Part shown: positions 1 to 7,560 of the stretch, one piece after another
Numbering within the stretch: position 1 is the stretch's first letter
How the letters are laid out: each line of letters opens with the position of its first letter
Source: Blautia sp. BIOML-A1
GTDB taxonomy: Bacteria; Bacillota; Clostridia; Lachnospirales; Lachnospiraceae
NCBI RefSeq assembly: GCF_009883055.1
Contig: NZ_WWVR01000051.1
Location: 1-12,907, forward strand
Length of the DNA stretch: 12,907 nt
Direction: 5' to 3'
Made by a program: the position numbers and the translations under genes
The notes under the pieces: model-generated
Database searches by the model: none
What the model saw: only the letters and a program-made list of their open reading frames with translations
What the model was told of the DNA's origin: nothing

Positions 1-1554
1 GAAAACGCACCTCCTGAATGGCAGATAGTACCAGAAGAAAATATAAAACGCTTTCAAAAATCTGTCCGCTACAAAAGGTCAGAAGATAAAGAAGCTGCTT
101 TAGAAAAATTCAAAATCACATTTCAGAAACAAAGATTATGGAATGAGGTATTGAAGATTGAAAAAAGTGCGGATGCCCAACTTGGCAGGTCATTTGAATT
201 TGCCCTCCCAAAAGAATGGAGCAGACAGGAACAGATTCAATATACATCCGACTATATCCAAAAAACATTTGTGGATAAGGGAATGTGTGCTGATTGGAGT
301 ATCCACGACAAAGGGGATGGCAACCCCCATGTCCACCTGCTTCTGACGATGCGACCTTTTAACCCGGACCATTCTTGGGGAAAGAAAGAAGTCAAGGATT
401 GGGATTTTGTCAGAGATAAAAGCGGAAATATCGTGATTGACGAATCCCACCCGGACTGGTGGCAGGCTAAGAAAAACCCTGACCGTCATGGAATCCGTAT
501 CCCTGTATTAGACGAAAACGGAATCCAGAAGATTGGTGCAAGAAACCGCCTGCAATGGAAACGGGTGCTGACCGATGCTACTGGATGGAACAATCCCAAA
601 AATTGTGAGCTGTGGCGGAGTGAGTGGGCAAAGGTGTGTAATGAACATCTGCCTTTGCATAATCAAGTTGATCATCGTTCTTATGAAAAGCAGGGAAAAC
701 TCCAGATTCCTACCATCCATGAAGGAGCTGACGCAAGAAAGATTGAACAAAAGTTTTTTGCCGGGCAGGAAATAAAAGGCTCGTGGAAAGTAGCGGAAAA
801 TCAAATCATAAAACAACAAAACACGTTATTGCAAAAGATACTAAACACCTTTGGGAAAGTATCGGGTGCATTATCATTATGGAAGGAGCGATTAAATGAC
901 ATTAGAAGAAAGCCGGGAAATTATACCCTTAATGGAATCCATGATTGGTCAAATCGAAGAACAGCAGAACCTAATGGCAGAAATGATTCTGGAAATGCAG
1001 AACCGGGACACTCAACTCTCTCTTATGCAAAAACAGAATCAGAAATTACAAAAATTAAACAACGAGTTATCCGAGCTGCTCAACATTTTGCCAAATACCG
1101 AGGAACTGCTTTCCAAGATGGAAGAACAGAAAACGAAGATAGAGCTTTTGGAAAACGAAAATCAGCAATGGCAGAAATTGGCACAGAAGCTGAACAGCGA
1201 AAACAGTTTATTACTGAAACAGAACACCGAATTGCTGAACTGGAACAGCAGATAGAGAAAGGACGTGATATAGATGAACGAATCCAGAGAATCAAAGAAC
1301 GCCGAACAGTTGGAAGAACTTCTGCTCTTGACCGAGGAGATACAAGAAGAACTAGAACAGAAAGAACAGCTTATCGTGGAACTGAAGACGCAGCTCAGCG
1401 AATCTCTGACCTTGAACGAGAAATTAAACAAAGAGAACAGAGCCGGGAATATTCAAGCATTAAAGAACGACTTGAAGCTGGCAGACAGAGCATTGCGGAT
1501 CGAGAAAGAGAAGTTGCGAAGCGCAAACGTCATGATAGAGGAATGTCAAGATAA
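1..1554 (+). CDS. MobA/MobL-family conjugative relaxase (5' end outside window)
   Basis: The reading frame is open from base 1, so the gene starts upstream of the window; 517 codons are visible. Relaxases of this family nick one strand at oriT and stay covalently attached to it during plasmid or transposon mobilization. The visible part opens with the segment ENAPPEW, then a long alpha region (NEVLKIEKSADAQLGRSFE), and then the HUH metal-binding motif HVHLLL, with its histidines encoded at 328-330 and 334-336, preceded by HDKGDGNP. These fit the second half of a MobA/MobL catalytic domain; the catalytic Tyr would lie upstream. From about codon 300 the protein becomes Arg/Glu-rich and low in complexity (RERE, KRKRHDRGMSR), which coincides with the overlap by two +1-frame genes. 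A TTG at 151 is only an internal codon. The family call is strong; the type of element is inferred. Confidence 0.9.
   Translation, partial: ENAPPEWQIVPEENIKRFQKSVRYKRSEDKEAALEKFKITFQKQRLWNEVLKIEKSADAQLGRSFEFALPKEWSRQEQIQYTSDYIQKTFVDKGMCADWSIHDKGDGNPHVHLLLTMRPFNPDHSWGKKEVKDWDFVRDKSGNIVIDESHPDWWQAKKNPDRHGIRIPVLDENGIQKIGARNRLQWKRVLTDATGWNNPKNCELWRSEWAKVCNEHLPLHNQVDHRSYEKQGKLQIPTIHEGADARKIEQKFFAGQEIKGSWKVAENQIIKQQNTLLQKILNTFGKVSGALSLWKERLNDIRRKPGNYTLNGIHDWSNRRTAEPNGRNDSGNAEPGHSTLSYAKTESEITKIKQRVIRAAQHFAKYRGTAFQDGRTENEDRAFGKRKSAMAEIGTEAEQRKQFITETEHRIAELEQQIEKGRDIDERIQRIKERRTVGRTSALDRGDTRRTRTERTAYRGTEDAAQRISDLEREIKQREQSREYSSIKERLEAGRQSIADREREVAKRKRHDRGMSR
896..1255 (+). CDS. 119-aa coiled-coil protein nested out of frame within the relaxase gene
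   Basis: This ORF lies wholly inside the relaxase gene in the +1 frame. It starts at ATG 896 with a well-placed ribosome binding site (AAGGAG at 883-888, 7 bases before the ATG). The product is Leu/Glu/Gln/Asn-rich with heptad-like spacing throughout (for example KLQKLNNELSELLN and KIELLENENQQWQKL), has no membrane segment and no cysteine, and is predicted to be an almost continuous coiled coil. It ends at TAG 1253-1255. After 18 bases the next gene begins in the same frame, so the two overlapping proteins may work together, perhaps as a coiled-coil partner of the relaxase or of the downstream membrane protein. That role is inferred. The family is not recognised by name. The independent ribosome binding site and the sensible composition argue that it is real. 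Confidence 0.72.
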   Translation: MTLEESREIIPLMESMIGQIEEQQNLMAEMILEMQNRDTQLSLMQKQNQKLQKLNNELSELLNILPNTEELLSKMEEQKTKIELLENENQQWQKLAQKLNSENSLLLKQNTELLNWNSR

Positions 1555-2239
1555 AATATGCTATTTAACACAGGAACGGGATTATGCCCGGACACATCAG
1601 AAAATCGTAGAAATACCGGTAGAAAAGCCGGTACTCTATGAAAAATGTGAAGCCTGTAACCGGACAGCCTATCAGAATGCAAAAGCAAAATACGAAACAC
1701 AAAAAGAGCGACTTGCAGGACAGTATAAAGCAAAAACGGTAATGTTCCAAACAACCTTGTTCCTTCTTGCATGGTATTCGTTGACAACCACTCTTTTTCA
1801 GGCAGTACAGTCAGATATGTTCCTTGTCGATTGTAAATCATTCTTCAATGATTTAGCATCATTCATACAAACCTTTGTCGGATGGACGATTGATGCCGGG
1901 CATTCTGCGGCACAGATTAGTACAAAAATTCCAACTGCTTTTATAGCCGGAATGGTATATTGGTTATTGCTAATATTGATTGTAGGAATATGTATGGCAG
2001 GAACAGGGATGCTGGCGATACTGATAGAAATAAAGGTTATAGAATTATATAAGAAAAACTGTTGGGATGTTATTACTCTACTAATGATACTGACAAGTGT
2101 TGCTATTGTCATTTATTTTGGAGAATCAATCAAAAAAGTACTGTCAGTAAATCTTCTATTGCTTTTCGTACTTTCGCAGGGCGCATATGTTGGAATTAGA
2201 TGTTATCTTAAAGTTTGGTTAGAAAAAAGACCATATTAG
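1274..2239 (+). CDS. coiled-coil/membrane protein, DUF6040-like, partly overlapping the relaxase gene
   Basis: The product has 321 aa. Residues 1-110 form a Leu/Glu-rich coiled coil. There follow IVEIPVEKPV, a CxxC pair (CEAC, C125 and C128) and a second short helical stretch. Four hydrophobic segments come next, at about 157-178, 220-252, 264-282 and 291-311. A possible ribosome binding site (AAAGGA at 1258-1263) lies 10 bases before the ATG. The first 281 bases overlap the relaxase C-terminus in another frame. The layout of coiled coil, EIPVEKPV-CxxC linker and membrane anchor beside a MobA/MobL gene matches my recollection of DUF6040 proteins of Firmicute mobile elements; the domain name is from memory and was not searched. 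It probably sits in the membrane with the coiled coil in the cytoplasm, and may tether the relaxosome. That role is inference. Confidence 0.8.
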   Translation: MNESRESKNAEQLEELLLLTEEIQEELEQKEQLIVELKTQLSESLTLNEKLNKENRAGNIQALKNDLKLADRALRIEKEKLRSANVMIEECQDKICYLTQERDYARTHQKIVEIPVEKPVLYEKCEACNRTAYQNAKAKYETQKERLAGQYKAKTVMFQTTLFLLAWYSLTTTLFQAVQSDMFLVDCKSFFNDLASFIQTFVGWTIDAGHSAAQISTKIPTAFIAGMVYWLLLILIVGICMAGTGMLAILIEIKVIELYKKNCWDVITLLMILTSVAIVIYFGESIKKVLSVNLLLLFVLSQGAYVGIRCYLKVWLEKRPY

Positions 2240-2249
2240 TATTTTCAAC

Positions 2250-2304
2250 TTACTGTATAGACAGTAAAATTACTCCATACCAGCCTAGTGAAAATTTACT
2301 GTAT
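2250..2304 (+). repeat. TTACTGT inverted repeat with a second TTACTGTAT copy
   Basis: Just after the DUF6040-like gene stands a perfect 7-bp dyad, TTACTGT-ATAG-ACAGTAA (2250-2267). TTACTGTAT then recurs at 2296-2304. The spacing and dyad symmetry resemble a repressor or recombinase site, but the region is AT-rich and no cognate protein is identifiable. It could also be the outer part of an element end. Confidence 0.3.
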
Positions 2305-2306
2305 GA

Positions 2307-2420
2307 AAAGAAGTATTACAGAGAAAAAAGGCTGTAAAAACAGGAACAGCCAGCCCGAAAGAATTTACGGACTGGCTGTATCAGCAGAGTAATGTAATTG
2401 TGGAGCTGACCGAGATATGA
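2307..2420 (+). pseudogene. possible 3' remnant of an unidentified gene
   Basis: An open frame follows an in-frame TGA at 2304-2306, has no start codon or ribosome binding site, and ends at TGA 2418-2420. Its translation (KEVLQRKKAVKTGTASP followed by KEFTDWLYQQSNVIVELTEI) has protein-like composition and a natural-looking C-terminus. It stops 14 bases before the end of the convergent permease gene. It could be the tail of a mobile-element gene cut when the transporter locus arrived. Because the same bases also form a terminator hairpin, chance coding cannot be excluded. The family is not recognised. Confidence 0.3.
2336..2379 (-). terminator. rho-independent terminator downstream of the ABC exporter genes
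   Basis: Read on the - strand, ACAGCCAGTCCG and CGGGCTGGCTGT pair over 12 bp (one G-U) across a 10-nt loop (arms at 2346-2357 and 2368-2379). TCCTG and then TTTTT (2336-2340) follow. It lies about 55 bp beyond the permease stop, where a terminator of the leftward operon is expected. The G-U pair becomes a C-A mismatch on the + strand, so the hairpin favours - strand transcripts. Confidence 0.55.
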
Positions 2421-2434
2421 AAAGCTTTCTATCA

Positions 2435-4762
2435 TCAATTTCGCATTATTGCAATAACAGATTGCTTCTTCCATGAATGAATAAGCAATATTGTCATCAA
2501 ACTTTCAAGCATAAACATAGCAACAGCAAAAAGAGTAAAAGCAACAACCGGAAATACAAATCCCGTAGACATGCCTGCATTTTTCAAAAATATACCGATT
2601 GCATATCCGCCGGGGATTCCAACAACAGCAGTTATAAGCAATGCAATCAAAGTAGTAAAAAGACCTTCCATCATAAATGCTTGCTTCAACTGCTTATTTG
2701 TCATACCAATAGATTTTAGTGTGCCCATTTCCTGTTTCTGTGATAAAAGATTTGTCACAGTAAGATTGATTTGATTGATGACCGCAAATATCCACAAGAT
2801 GGCTGCAATCGCATAAGCTAATGTAAAACCTGCACGATTGTCTGATTGGTGTTCTACAATAAAATCTTGAAGGGTTTGTAAGCGAACATCCCTATTGTCA
2901 GAAACGAGTAATTTGAGTTCTTGCTCGATTATCTCCTGATATTCAGCTTCTGCTTGTATTTCGATTGCGTATGTACAGTCATAACCTGCAAGTTCTTTGA
3001 GCATATTTTCCGGCATTCTGAAAATATAGCCACCCATTCCATCATTGCTGGAAGTGATTGCACCAATTTTGAATGCTTTTGTTATTGTTTTACCACTATG
3101 ATTTTTGAAATTAAAGGTCACAGTATCCCCAATTTGAGGTTTCCAATGGTAAACATCATAAATACGTTCGGGATCACTTACAACTAATTCTGTATCATCA
3201 GTAATATTTCCAGACAAAACCGCTGCATTTAGCGACGCCAAATCCTTTTCATTATAGCCGAGCATCAAGGTGCTATCTGAAATATCATTGTCTGTTGAGA
3301 AATCAACTGGTACGGTAGCATAAGTAAATATATTGCTAACTCCCTCTATATCTCCAACACGCTTTACATAATCAGAAAAATATTCTTTCTGCAAGAGAGC
3401 ATCCAAATTTTCACTTTCGTTTTCTAAATCAATGCTGATTTTGAAATCTCCGTACTTCATATCCCAATAACGAGCCATACTCTCGGCATTAAAAGAACTC
3501 TGATAACTTGCTGCAAGGAAAAATATAACTCCGCACAGTCCCAATGATAAAATGGTCAATAGAGATTTTTTTCTGTTTCTGGAAAAGCTGATTTTCGCTA
3601 AATATACAGGCGTAATACGATGTCTTTTGTGAGTGCGGTAATTTACAATTCCCACTGGATTTTTCAGGGCGGAAATTGGAGAAGTATTCGCTGCAATTTT
3701 TGCTGGTTTACGAACACTAATATAAACAAGCAGTATTCCAAAAAGGCATGCGCCACATAGAGAAACAATAAATGCAAATACTGACCAGCCTTTTGATTGC
3801 AGACAATAGCTGATGATCGTTCCCATGATACTACCAATTAAAATCCCCGGAACTACAAGCATATAACCCTGTTTAAGAACTATTTTATAAATTTGCTTTT
3901 TACTTGCCCCTATTGTCCGAAGCTGTCCGAACTCAGCAACTTTTTGTCCAACCGAAATATAGAAAATGCTGTAAATTACAAGTGCGGCAGCTAAAAACAA
4001 AATGGCAGCAACTACACCATATACCGCATAATTACTGAAGGACAAAGTTGTATTTACATAATCATAGTAACTGCTGACTGTCCAATTATTCAGTCCAGTC
4101 TCCTCTGAAATTTGAGATAATATTTCTGTTGCTTCGTCTTTTGTAAGGGTATCTGCATTTTCAAGCCAAACATATCCATTAAGCAGGTTATTTCCACGTA
4201 ATTCCCGGCATTTTTCAAGTGAAACAAAAACAGGATAAGCGGTAGAAGTTTTATCATGATAAATACCAACAATAGTATAATTCTTCAAAGTACCATCCAG
4301 ATTCAACTGAACTATGGCGTTGATTTCCGGAGACTTATTTTCACTGGCAAAAAAGGCATCTGTAACAGCAATTTCACTTGCTTTCTCTGGATATTTTCCG
4401 TCAAAGGCAGGAATCAAACTAAGCATGTCATCATCATAATAAATCAGAGACAGTTCTTTAGAATTTTCTTTCACTGTTTTGATATTACAGGAAAGTCCTA
4501 CACTTTTTACTTCTTCGTTTGCTAACAACTTTTCTTTACTGTCCTGCGTAATGTCAAAGAAAATCCCTTGATGTAATCCTTCGATTTCTTTCTGATTTTG
4601 ATAAATGATATTTTGCACTGTGAGCAACGACATCATTATCATAGCAACGGCTACAATAATTGCCGAAAGGCAAAATAAGTTTTTCTTCTTATCAAAACGC
4701 ACACTTTTTCGTGCTAATTTTTTAATTACTGCACTGGTATCATTTTCAAAAGGATAATTCAT
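2435..4762 (-). CDS. ABC transporter permease with two FtsX domains
   Basis: Predicted to form the membrane part of an exporter or mechanotransmission ABC system acting on peptides or lipids, with the ATPase encoded just upstream. The product has 775 aa from ATG 4762, chosen because AAGGAGGT lies about 7 bases upstream; the GTG at 4771 falls inside that site. Layout: TM1 at about 29-51, a large extracytoplasmic domain, TM2-4 at about 245-270, 298-320 and 326-349, TM5 at about 399-421, a second extracytoplasmic domain, and TM6-8 at about 645-665, 697-725 and 735-762. Two FtsX-type coupling segments are visible (LRTIGASKKQI near 281 and LKSIGMTNKQL near 682). This is the duplicated MacB/LolCE-like 8-TM plan rather than the 10-TM BceB plan. 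It starts 14 bases after the ATPase gene. The substrate is unknown; the regulatory context suggests antimicrobial peptides. Confidence 0.9.
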   Translation of the reverse strand: MNYPFENDTSAVIKKLARKSVRFDKKKNLFCLSAIIVAVAMIMMSLLTVQNIIYQNQKEIEGLHQGIFFDITQDSKEKLLANEEVKSVGLSCNIKTVKENSKELSLIYYDDDMLSLIPAFDGKYPEKASEIAVTDAFFASENKSPEINAIVQLNLDGTLKNYTIVGIYHDKTSTAYPVFVSLEKCRELRGNNLLNGYVWLENADTLTKDEATEILSQISEETGLNNWTVSSYYDYVNTTLSFSNYAVYGVVAAILFLAAALVIYSIFYISVGQKVAEFGQLRTIGASKKQIYKIVLKQGYMLVVPGILIGSIMGTIISYCLQSKGWSVFAFIVSLCGACLFGILLVYISVRKPAKIAANTSPISALKNPVGIVNYRTHKRHRITPVYLAKISFSRNRKKSLLTILSLGLCGVIFFLAASYQSSFNAESMARYWDMKYGDFKISIDLENESENLDALLQKEYFSDYVKRVGDIEGVSNIFTYATVPVDFSTDNDISDSTLMLGYNEKDLASLNAAVLSGNITDDTELVVSDPERIYDVYHWKPQIGDTVTFNFKNHSGKTITKAFKIGAITSSNDGMGGYIFRMPENMLKELAGYDCTYAIEIQAEAEYQEIIEQELKLLVSDNRDVRLQTLQDFIVEHQSDNRAGFTLAYAIAAILWIFAVINQINLTVTNLLSQKQEMGTLKSIGMTNKQLKQAFMMEGLFTTLIALLITAVVGIPGGYAIGIFLKNAGMSTGFVFPVVAFTLFAVAMFMLESLMTILLIHSWKKQSVIAIMRN

Positions 4763-4776
4763 AATTCCCACCTCCT

Positions 4777-5442
4777 TTAGCCAACAATTTTACCATCTTC
4801 AATCCGTACAATGCGGTCTGCGAGTTGAGCGATCTCGTTGTTGTGAGTAATCATTACAATGGTCTGATTAAATTCTCCGCTGGTATGCTTCAAAAGCCCT
4901 AACACATCTGCACTGGTCTTGCTATCAAGATTTCCGGTCGGTTCATCAGCAAGGATAATCGCAGGCTTCGTAATTAAAGCTCGTGCAATCGCTACACGTT
5001 GCTGTTGACCGCCTGAAAGATTGTTCGGCATATTTTCCAGTTTATCTTCTAAAGCCAACATATACACAACTTCGTCCATAAATTTCTGGTCTACTGTATC
5101 GCCATCCAGTTCCACAGGCAGGACGATATTTTCATATACATTCAAAATCGGAACCAGATTATAATTTTGGAAGATAAATCCGATGTTACGACGGCGGAAA
5201 ATTGTCAATTCATCATCATTCTTTTTTGCGAGTTCTTCTCCCCGTACAATCACGCTGCCGGAAGTGGGGGTATCAAGTCCTCCCATCATGTGAAGCAATG
5301 TAGACTTACCGCTGCCGGAAGTTCCAACTACGGCAACAAATTCTCCCTGTTCCACAGTAAAATTTACACCATTAAGGGCACGAGTAATATTTGGTTCTGT
5401 GCCGTAATACTTCTTTAAGTCGATTGTTTGTAAAATGCTCAT
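4777..5442 (-). CDS. ABC transporter ATP-binding protein, MacB/SalX type
   Basis: The product has 221 aa and hydrolyses ATP to drive the FtsX-type permease encoded next. All motifs are intact: Walker [10 protein letters not shown] (40-48), Q-loop Gln92, signature LSGGQQQR (142-149), Walker B AIILADEP with the catalytic Glu at 167, and H-loop His200. Length and motif spacing are those of the LolD/MacB/SalX group. The start is ATG 5442, because AAAGGAGC lies 8 bases upstream; a TTG six bases earlier is less likely. It is separated from the kinase gene by about 150 bp that contain putative response-regulator sites, so the ATPase and permease probably form their own inducible transcription unit. 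Confidence 0.94.
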   Translation of the reverse strand: MSILQTIDLKKYYGTEPNITRALNGVNFTVEQGEFVAVVGTSGSGKSTLLHMMGGLDTPTSGSVIVRGEELAKKNDDELTIFRRRNIGFIFQNYNLVPILNVYENIVLPVELDGDTVDQKFMDEVVYMLALEDKLENMPNNLSGGQQQRVAIARALITKPAIILADEPTGNLDSKTSADVLGLLKHTSGEFNQTIVMITHNNEIAQLADRIVRIEDGKIVG

Positions 5443-5497
5443 ATTCAAATGCTCCTTTCAAGGCTTTCTATCTGTTGATAAAGCCATTGTAAACCAC

Positions 5498-5574
5498 AAA
5501 TGTTACACAAATGTCCGAGATAGAAAAAATTTTTATCGAAAATCAGAGTGAAATGTTACAACGCTCGGACATTT
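5498..5574 (-). promoter_or_regulatory. putative response-regulator binding region upstream of the ABC genes
   Basis: AAATGTTACA occurs twice as a direct repeat, at 5498-5507 and 5551-5560, 53 bp apart (about five helical turns). AAATGTCCGAG (5509-5519) faces its exact complement CTCGGACATTT (5564-5574). The same two words appear upstream of the response regulator gene. This gap precedes the ATPase gene on the - strand, so it is the expected place for activation of the exporter by the linked two-component system. No convincing -35 box is visible, in line with an activated promoter. Binding is inferred. Confidence 0.6.
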
Positions 5575-5593
5575 CAAAAAAAGTGGTTATATC

Positions 5594-6625
5594 TTACCTT
5601 ACAGGAAGCATAATAGAAAATTCTGAGCCTTGCCTCAGCTCTGAAACAACCTTGATATAGCCCCCTTGCCTTGTTACAATCTCACGAGCCAAATACAAAC
5701 CTATTCCCACACCCTGTTGATCGTGTACTTCTTCCTCACGATAGAAGCGCCGGAAGATGGCAGCCTGATTGCTTTCTGAAATGCCCTTGCCGGTGTCGGT
5801 CACTTTGACCTCTACGTACATTTCCCACTGAACCACTGATACAGAAATCTTTCCACCTGACGGAGTGTATTTTACTGCATTGTCCAGCAGATTGAAAAGG
5901 GCTTCGCTTGTCCACTTGCTGTCATGGGAGATTATCAAATTTTCCGGGCAATCCACGGATACAGCAATTTCTTTTTTCTCTGCGGCATATACAATACTGC
6001 TCATGGCTTGTGCAAGCGTATGGAATAAGCTGCTGTCTTTCTTTTCTAATCGTATTGCTCCGGTTTCCAACCGGGACGTTTTAACCAGTGCTTGGAACAG
6101 AAAATCCAGTTTATCAGTCTGACTACGTATGCCTTGTAAAAAGTCCATCCGTTCTTCTTCTGAAACAGGCTTTGTTAAAAGTGTGTCCGTTACCATTTGC
6201 AAATTGCTGACAGGCGTTTTAACTTGATGTGAAATATCAGAAATCAGCATTTGAAGCTCCTGTCGTTCCATGTCTACCTTGTGCCGGTTTTTCTGCATAA
6301 TCTCATACAACCGAATTAAGCGGTGGTTGATACGGGCAAAAAGAGTTTCACTATCATTTGACTTTTGTAATTCCTCGTTTCCATCAATCATGTTGTCCAG
6401 CGTCCGGCACAAATTAGAAGTAAAATGAGAAAGGCGTTTTCCAAAAATCAGCACCAATAGCCAAATCCAGAAAAACGCACAGAGTGTCAATGTTCCACCC
6501 ACTATAAAAATTCGTATATCCTGCATTATACCGCCGAAAATACCGGTAATTACCAGCATAGAGAAAACCATGCCAGCACTAACCAGTCTACAAATTTTCT
6601 TAGCAGAAAGGTTATTCAGATTCAT
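5594..6625 (-). CDS. sensor histidine kinase with two TM helices and a very short external loop
   Basis: The product has 343 aa. Two membrane helices (about 12-34 and 37-61) are joined by only a few residues, so stimulus is probably sensed within the membrane or through the partner transporter, as in intramembrane-sensing kinases. The H-box SDISHQVKTP carries the phospho-acceptor His133. The N-box LLDNAVKYTP, G1 VTDTGKGI (275-282) and G2 GVGIGL (305-310) complete the ATPase domain. ATG 6625 overlaps the regulator's TGA as ATGA and has GGAGG 9 bases upstream, so I prefer it to a codon seven triplets earlier. It is co-transcribed with the response regulator and is likely to phosphorylate it. 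The ligand is unknown. Confidence 0.92.
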   Translation of the reverse strand: MNLNNLSAKKICRLVSAGMVFSMLVITGIFGGIMQDIRIFIVGGTLTLCAFFWIWLLVLIFGKRLSHFTSNLCRTLDNMIDGNEELQKSNDSETLFARINHRLIRLYEIMQKNRHKVDMERQELQMLISDISHQVKTPVSNLQMVTDTLLTKPVSEEERMDFLQGIRSQTDKLDFLFQALVKTSRLETGAIRLEKKDSSLFHTLAQAMSSIVYAAEKKEIAVSVDCPENLIISHDSKWTSEALFNLLDNAVKYTPSGGKISVSVVQWEMYVEVKVTDTGKGISESNQAAIFRRFYREEEVHDQQGVGIGLYLAREIVTRQGGYIKVVSELRQGSEFSIMLPVR

Positions 6626-7311
6626 TTCTTTTCGCCTCCTGTCCATTGATACCCCATACCATAAACCGTTTTGATATATGTGTCGCCATCCGCTTCAATC
6701 TTACTGCGAATACGGCTGATAGAAGTAGTAAGGGTATGTTCATCTACATATTTTTCATCAACATCCCACAGTTTTTCTAAAAATTGTTGGCGAGTAAGTA
6801 CCTGCTTCGGATTTTTAAGAAATAGGTTCAACATTTTATATTCCATCGCAGAAAGTGCTAATGGTTTCCCGTTCAAACTTGCAAATTGTTCCGAAAAATC
6901 CAGAAACAAGCTACCATCCTCGTAAATATCCTTAGCTGGTTTGTGATGCTCCAACATAGCGAACATGGCTTTGATTTTTCGCTGCAAAGCACTAATCGAA
7001 AAAGGTTTTGTGATATAATCCACTGCACCAGCTTCATATCCCCGTATCTGATTGCTTTCCTGATCGTTGGCAGTTAGAAATATAACTACTGTATCAGGAT
7101 GCTCTGGCTTGATAAGACGGCATAGGTCATAACCATTTCCGTCTGGTAAATTTATATCCAGCAATACCAAATCAAAAATGTTTGTTTTTAATGATTCAGC
7201 GGCTGTCCTTGCATTCAGAACAGAAGTTATTGTGTAACCGTCCAATTCCAAATTATAAGTAAGCGTTTTATTCAAAAGATTATCATCTTCGACAATTAAA
7301 ATATGCTTCAT
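6622..7311 (-). CDS. OmpR/PhoB-family response regulator
   Basis: The product has 229 aa. The receiver domain (1-118) has the acidic pair Asp9/Asp10, phospho-acceptor Asp52 (LVLLDINLPD), Thr80 and Lys102 (TKPFS). A winged-helix DNA-binding domain follows (about 125-225), with the recognition-helix region EHTLTTSISRIRSKIE and the wing IKTVYGMGYQW. The start is ATG 7311, with AAAGGAAG about 7 bases upstream; a longer frame reading upstream has no such support. It is the first gene of the regulator-kinase operon. The matched motif set at its own promoter and before the ABC genes suggests that it binds both. Confidence 0.94.
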   Translation of the reverse strand: MKHILIVEDDNLLNKTLTYNLELDGYTITSVLNARTAAESLKTNIFDLVLLDINLPDGNGYDLCRLIKPEHPDTVVIFLTANDQESNQIRGYEAGAVDYITKPFSISALQRKIKAMFAMLEHHKPAKDIYEDGSLFLDFSEQFASLNGKPLALSAMEYKMLNLFLKNPKQVLTRQQFLEKLWDVDEKYVDEHTLTTSISRIRSKIEADGDTYIKTVYGMGYQWTGGEKK

Positions 7312-7339
7312 ATTATCACTTCCTTTTCTTTTTGCAGAT

Positions 7340-7382
7340 AGTATAACAGGCAAATGTCCGAGAATTGTTACAAGGACAAATA
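7340..7382 (-). promoter_or_regulatory. putative autoregulated promoter of the two-component operon
   Basis: On the - strand a -10 box TATACT (7340-7345) lies about 29 bp before the regulator ATG. Just upstream come AAATGTCCGAG (7352-7362, + strand reading) and TGTTACA (7367-7373), the same words found before the ABC genes. No good -35 hexamer stands 16-18 bp from TATACT, which fits activator dependence. The motif order relative to the exporter site is rearranged, so the exact operator is uncertain. Confidence 0.5.
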
Positions 7383-7421
7383 TATTTTTCATTTTACAGC
7401 TTTTTTCTGTGTACTGCAATT

Positions 7422-7544
7422 TTATAAAAGAAAGGACAGCAGTGTCAAATTGCTGTCCTTTCTTTTATCATAGCTGGTAGTGTATAAGCGTGGGTTCATC
7501 ATATCGGGTGTGGTATCTTTAACTACAGGAAACTCCCTACAACA
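7422..7544 (-). other. short open frame downstream of the 79-aa gene, possibly part of a repeated sequence
   Basis: On the - strand the frame between TAG 7545-7547 and TAA 7422-7424 is open for 40 codons and reads CCREFPVVKDTTPDMMNP and onward, running into the hairpin. It has no ribosome binding site. The composition is protein-like, but I do not recognise a family. It may be a gene tail or a dispersed intergenic sequence. Confidence that it is coding is low. Confidence 0.15.
7424..7468. terminator. strong bidirectional hairpin terminator
   Basis: A perfect 18-bp stem (7424-7441 with 7451-7468) around a 9-nt loop carries an A-run on the left arm and a T-run on the right arm. It can therefore end transcription in either direction. 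It lies between the 79-aa gene and the two-component operon, both on the - strand, and insulates the latter. Confidence 0.8.
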
Positions 7545-7560
7545 CTATCTCACTTCTTGC

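Noticed and set aside
151..153. TTG as the start of the relaxase
   Set aside because: The same frame is open to base 1 and the upstream residues fit the relaxase family, so the real start is outside the window.
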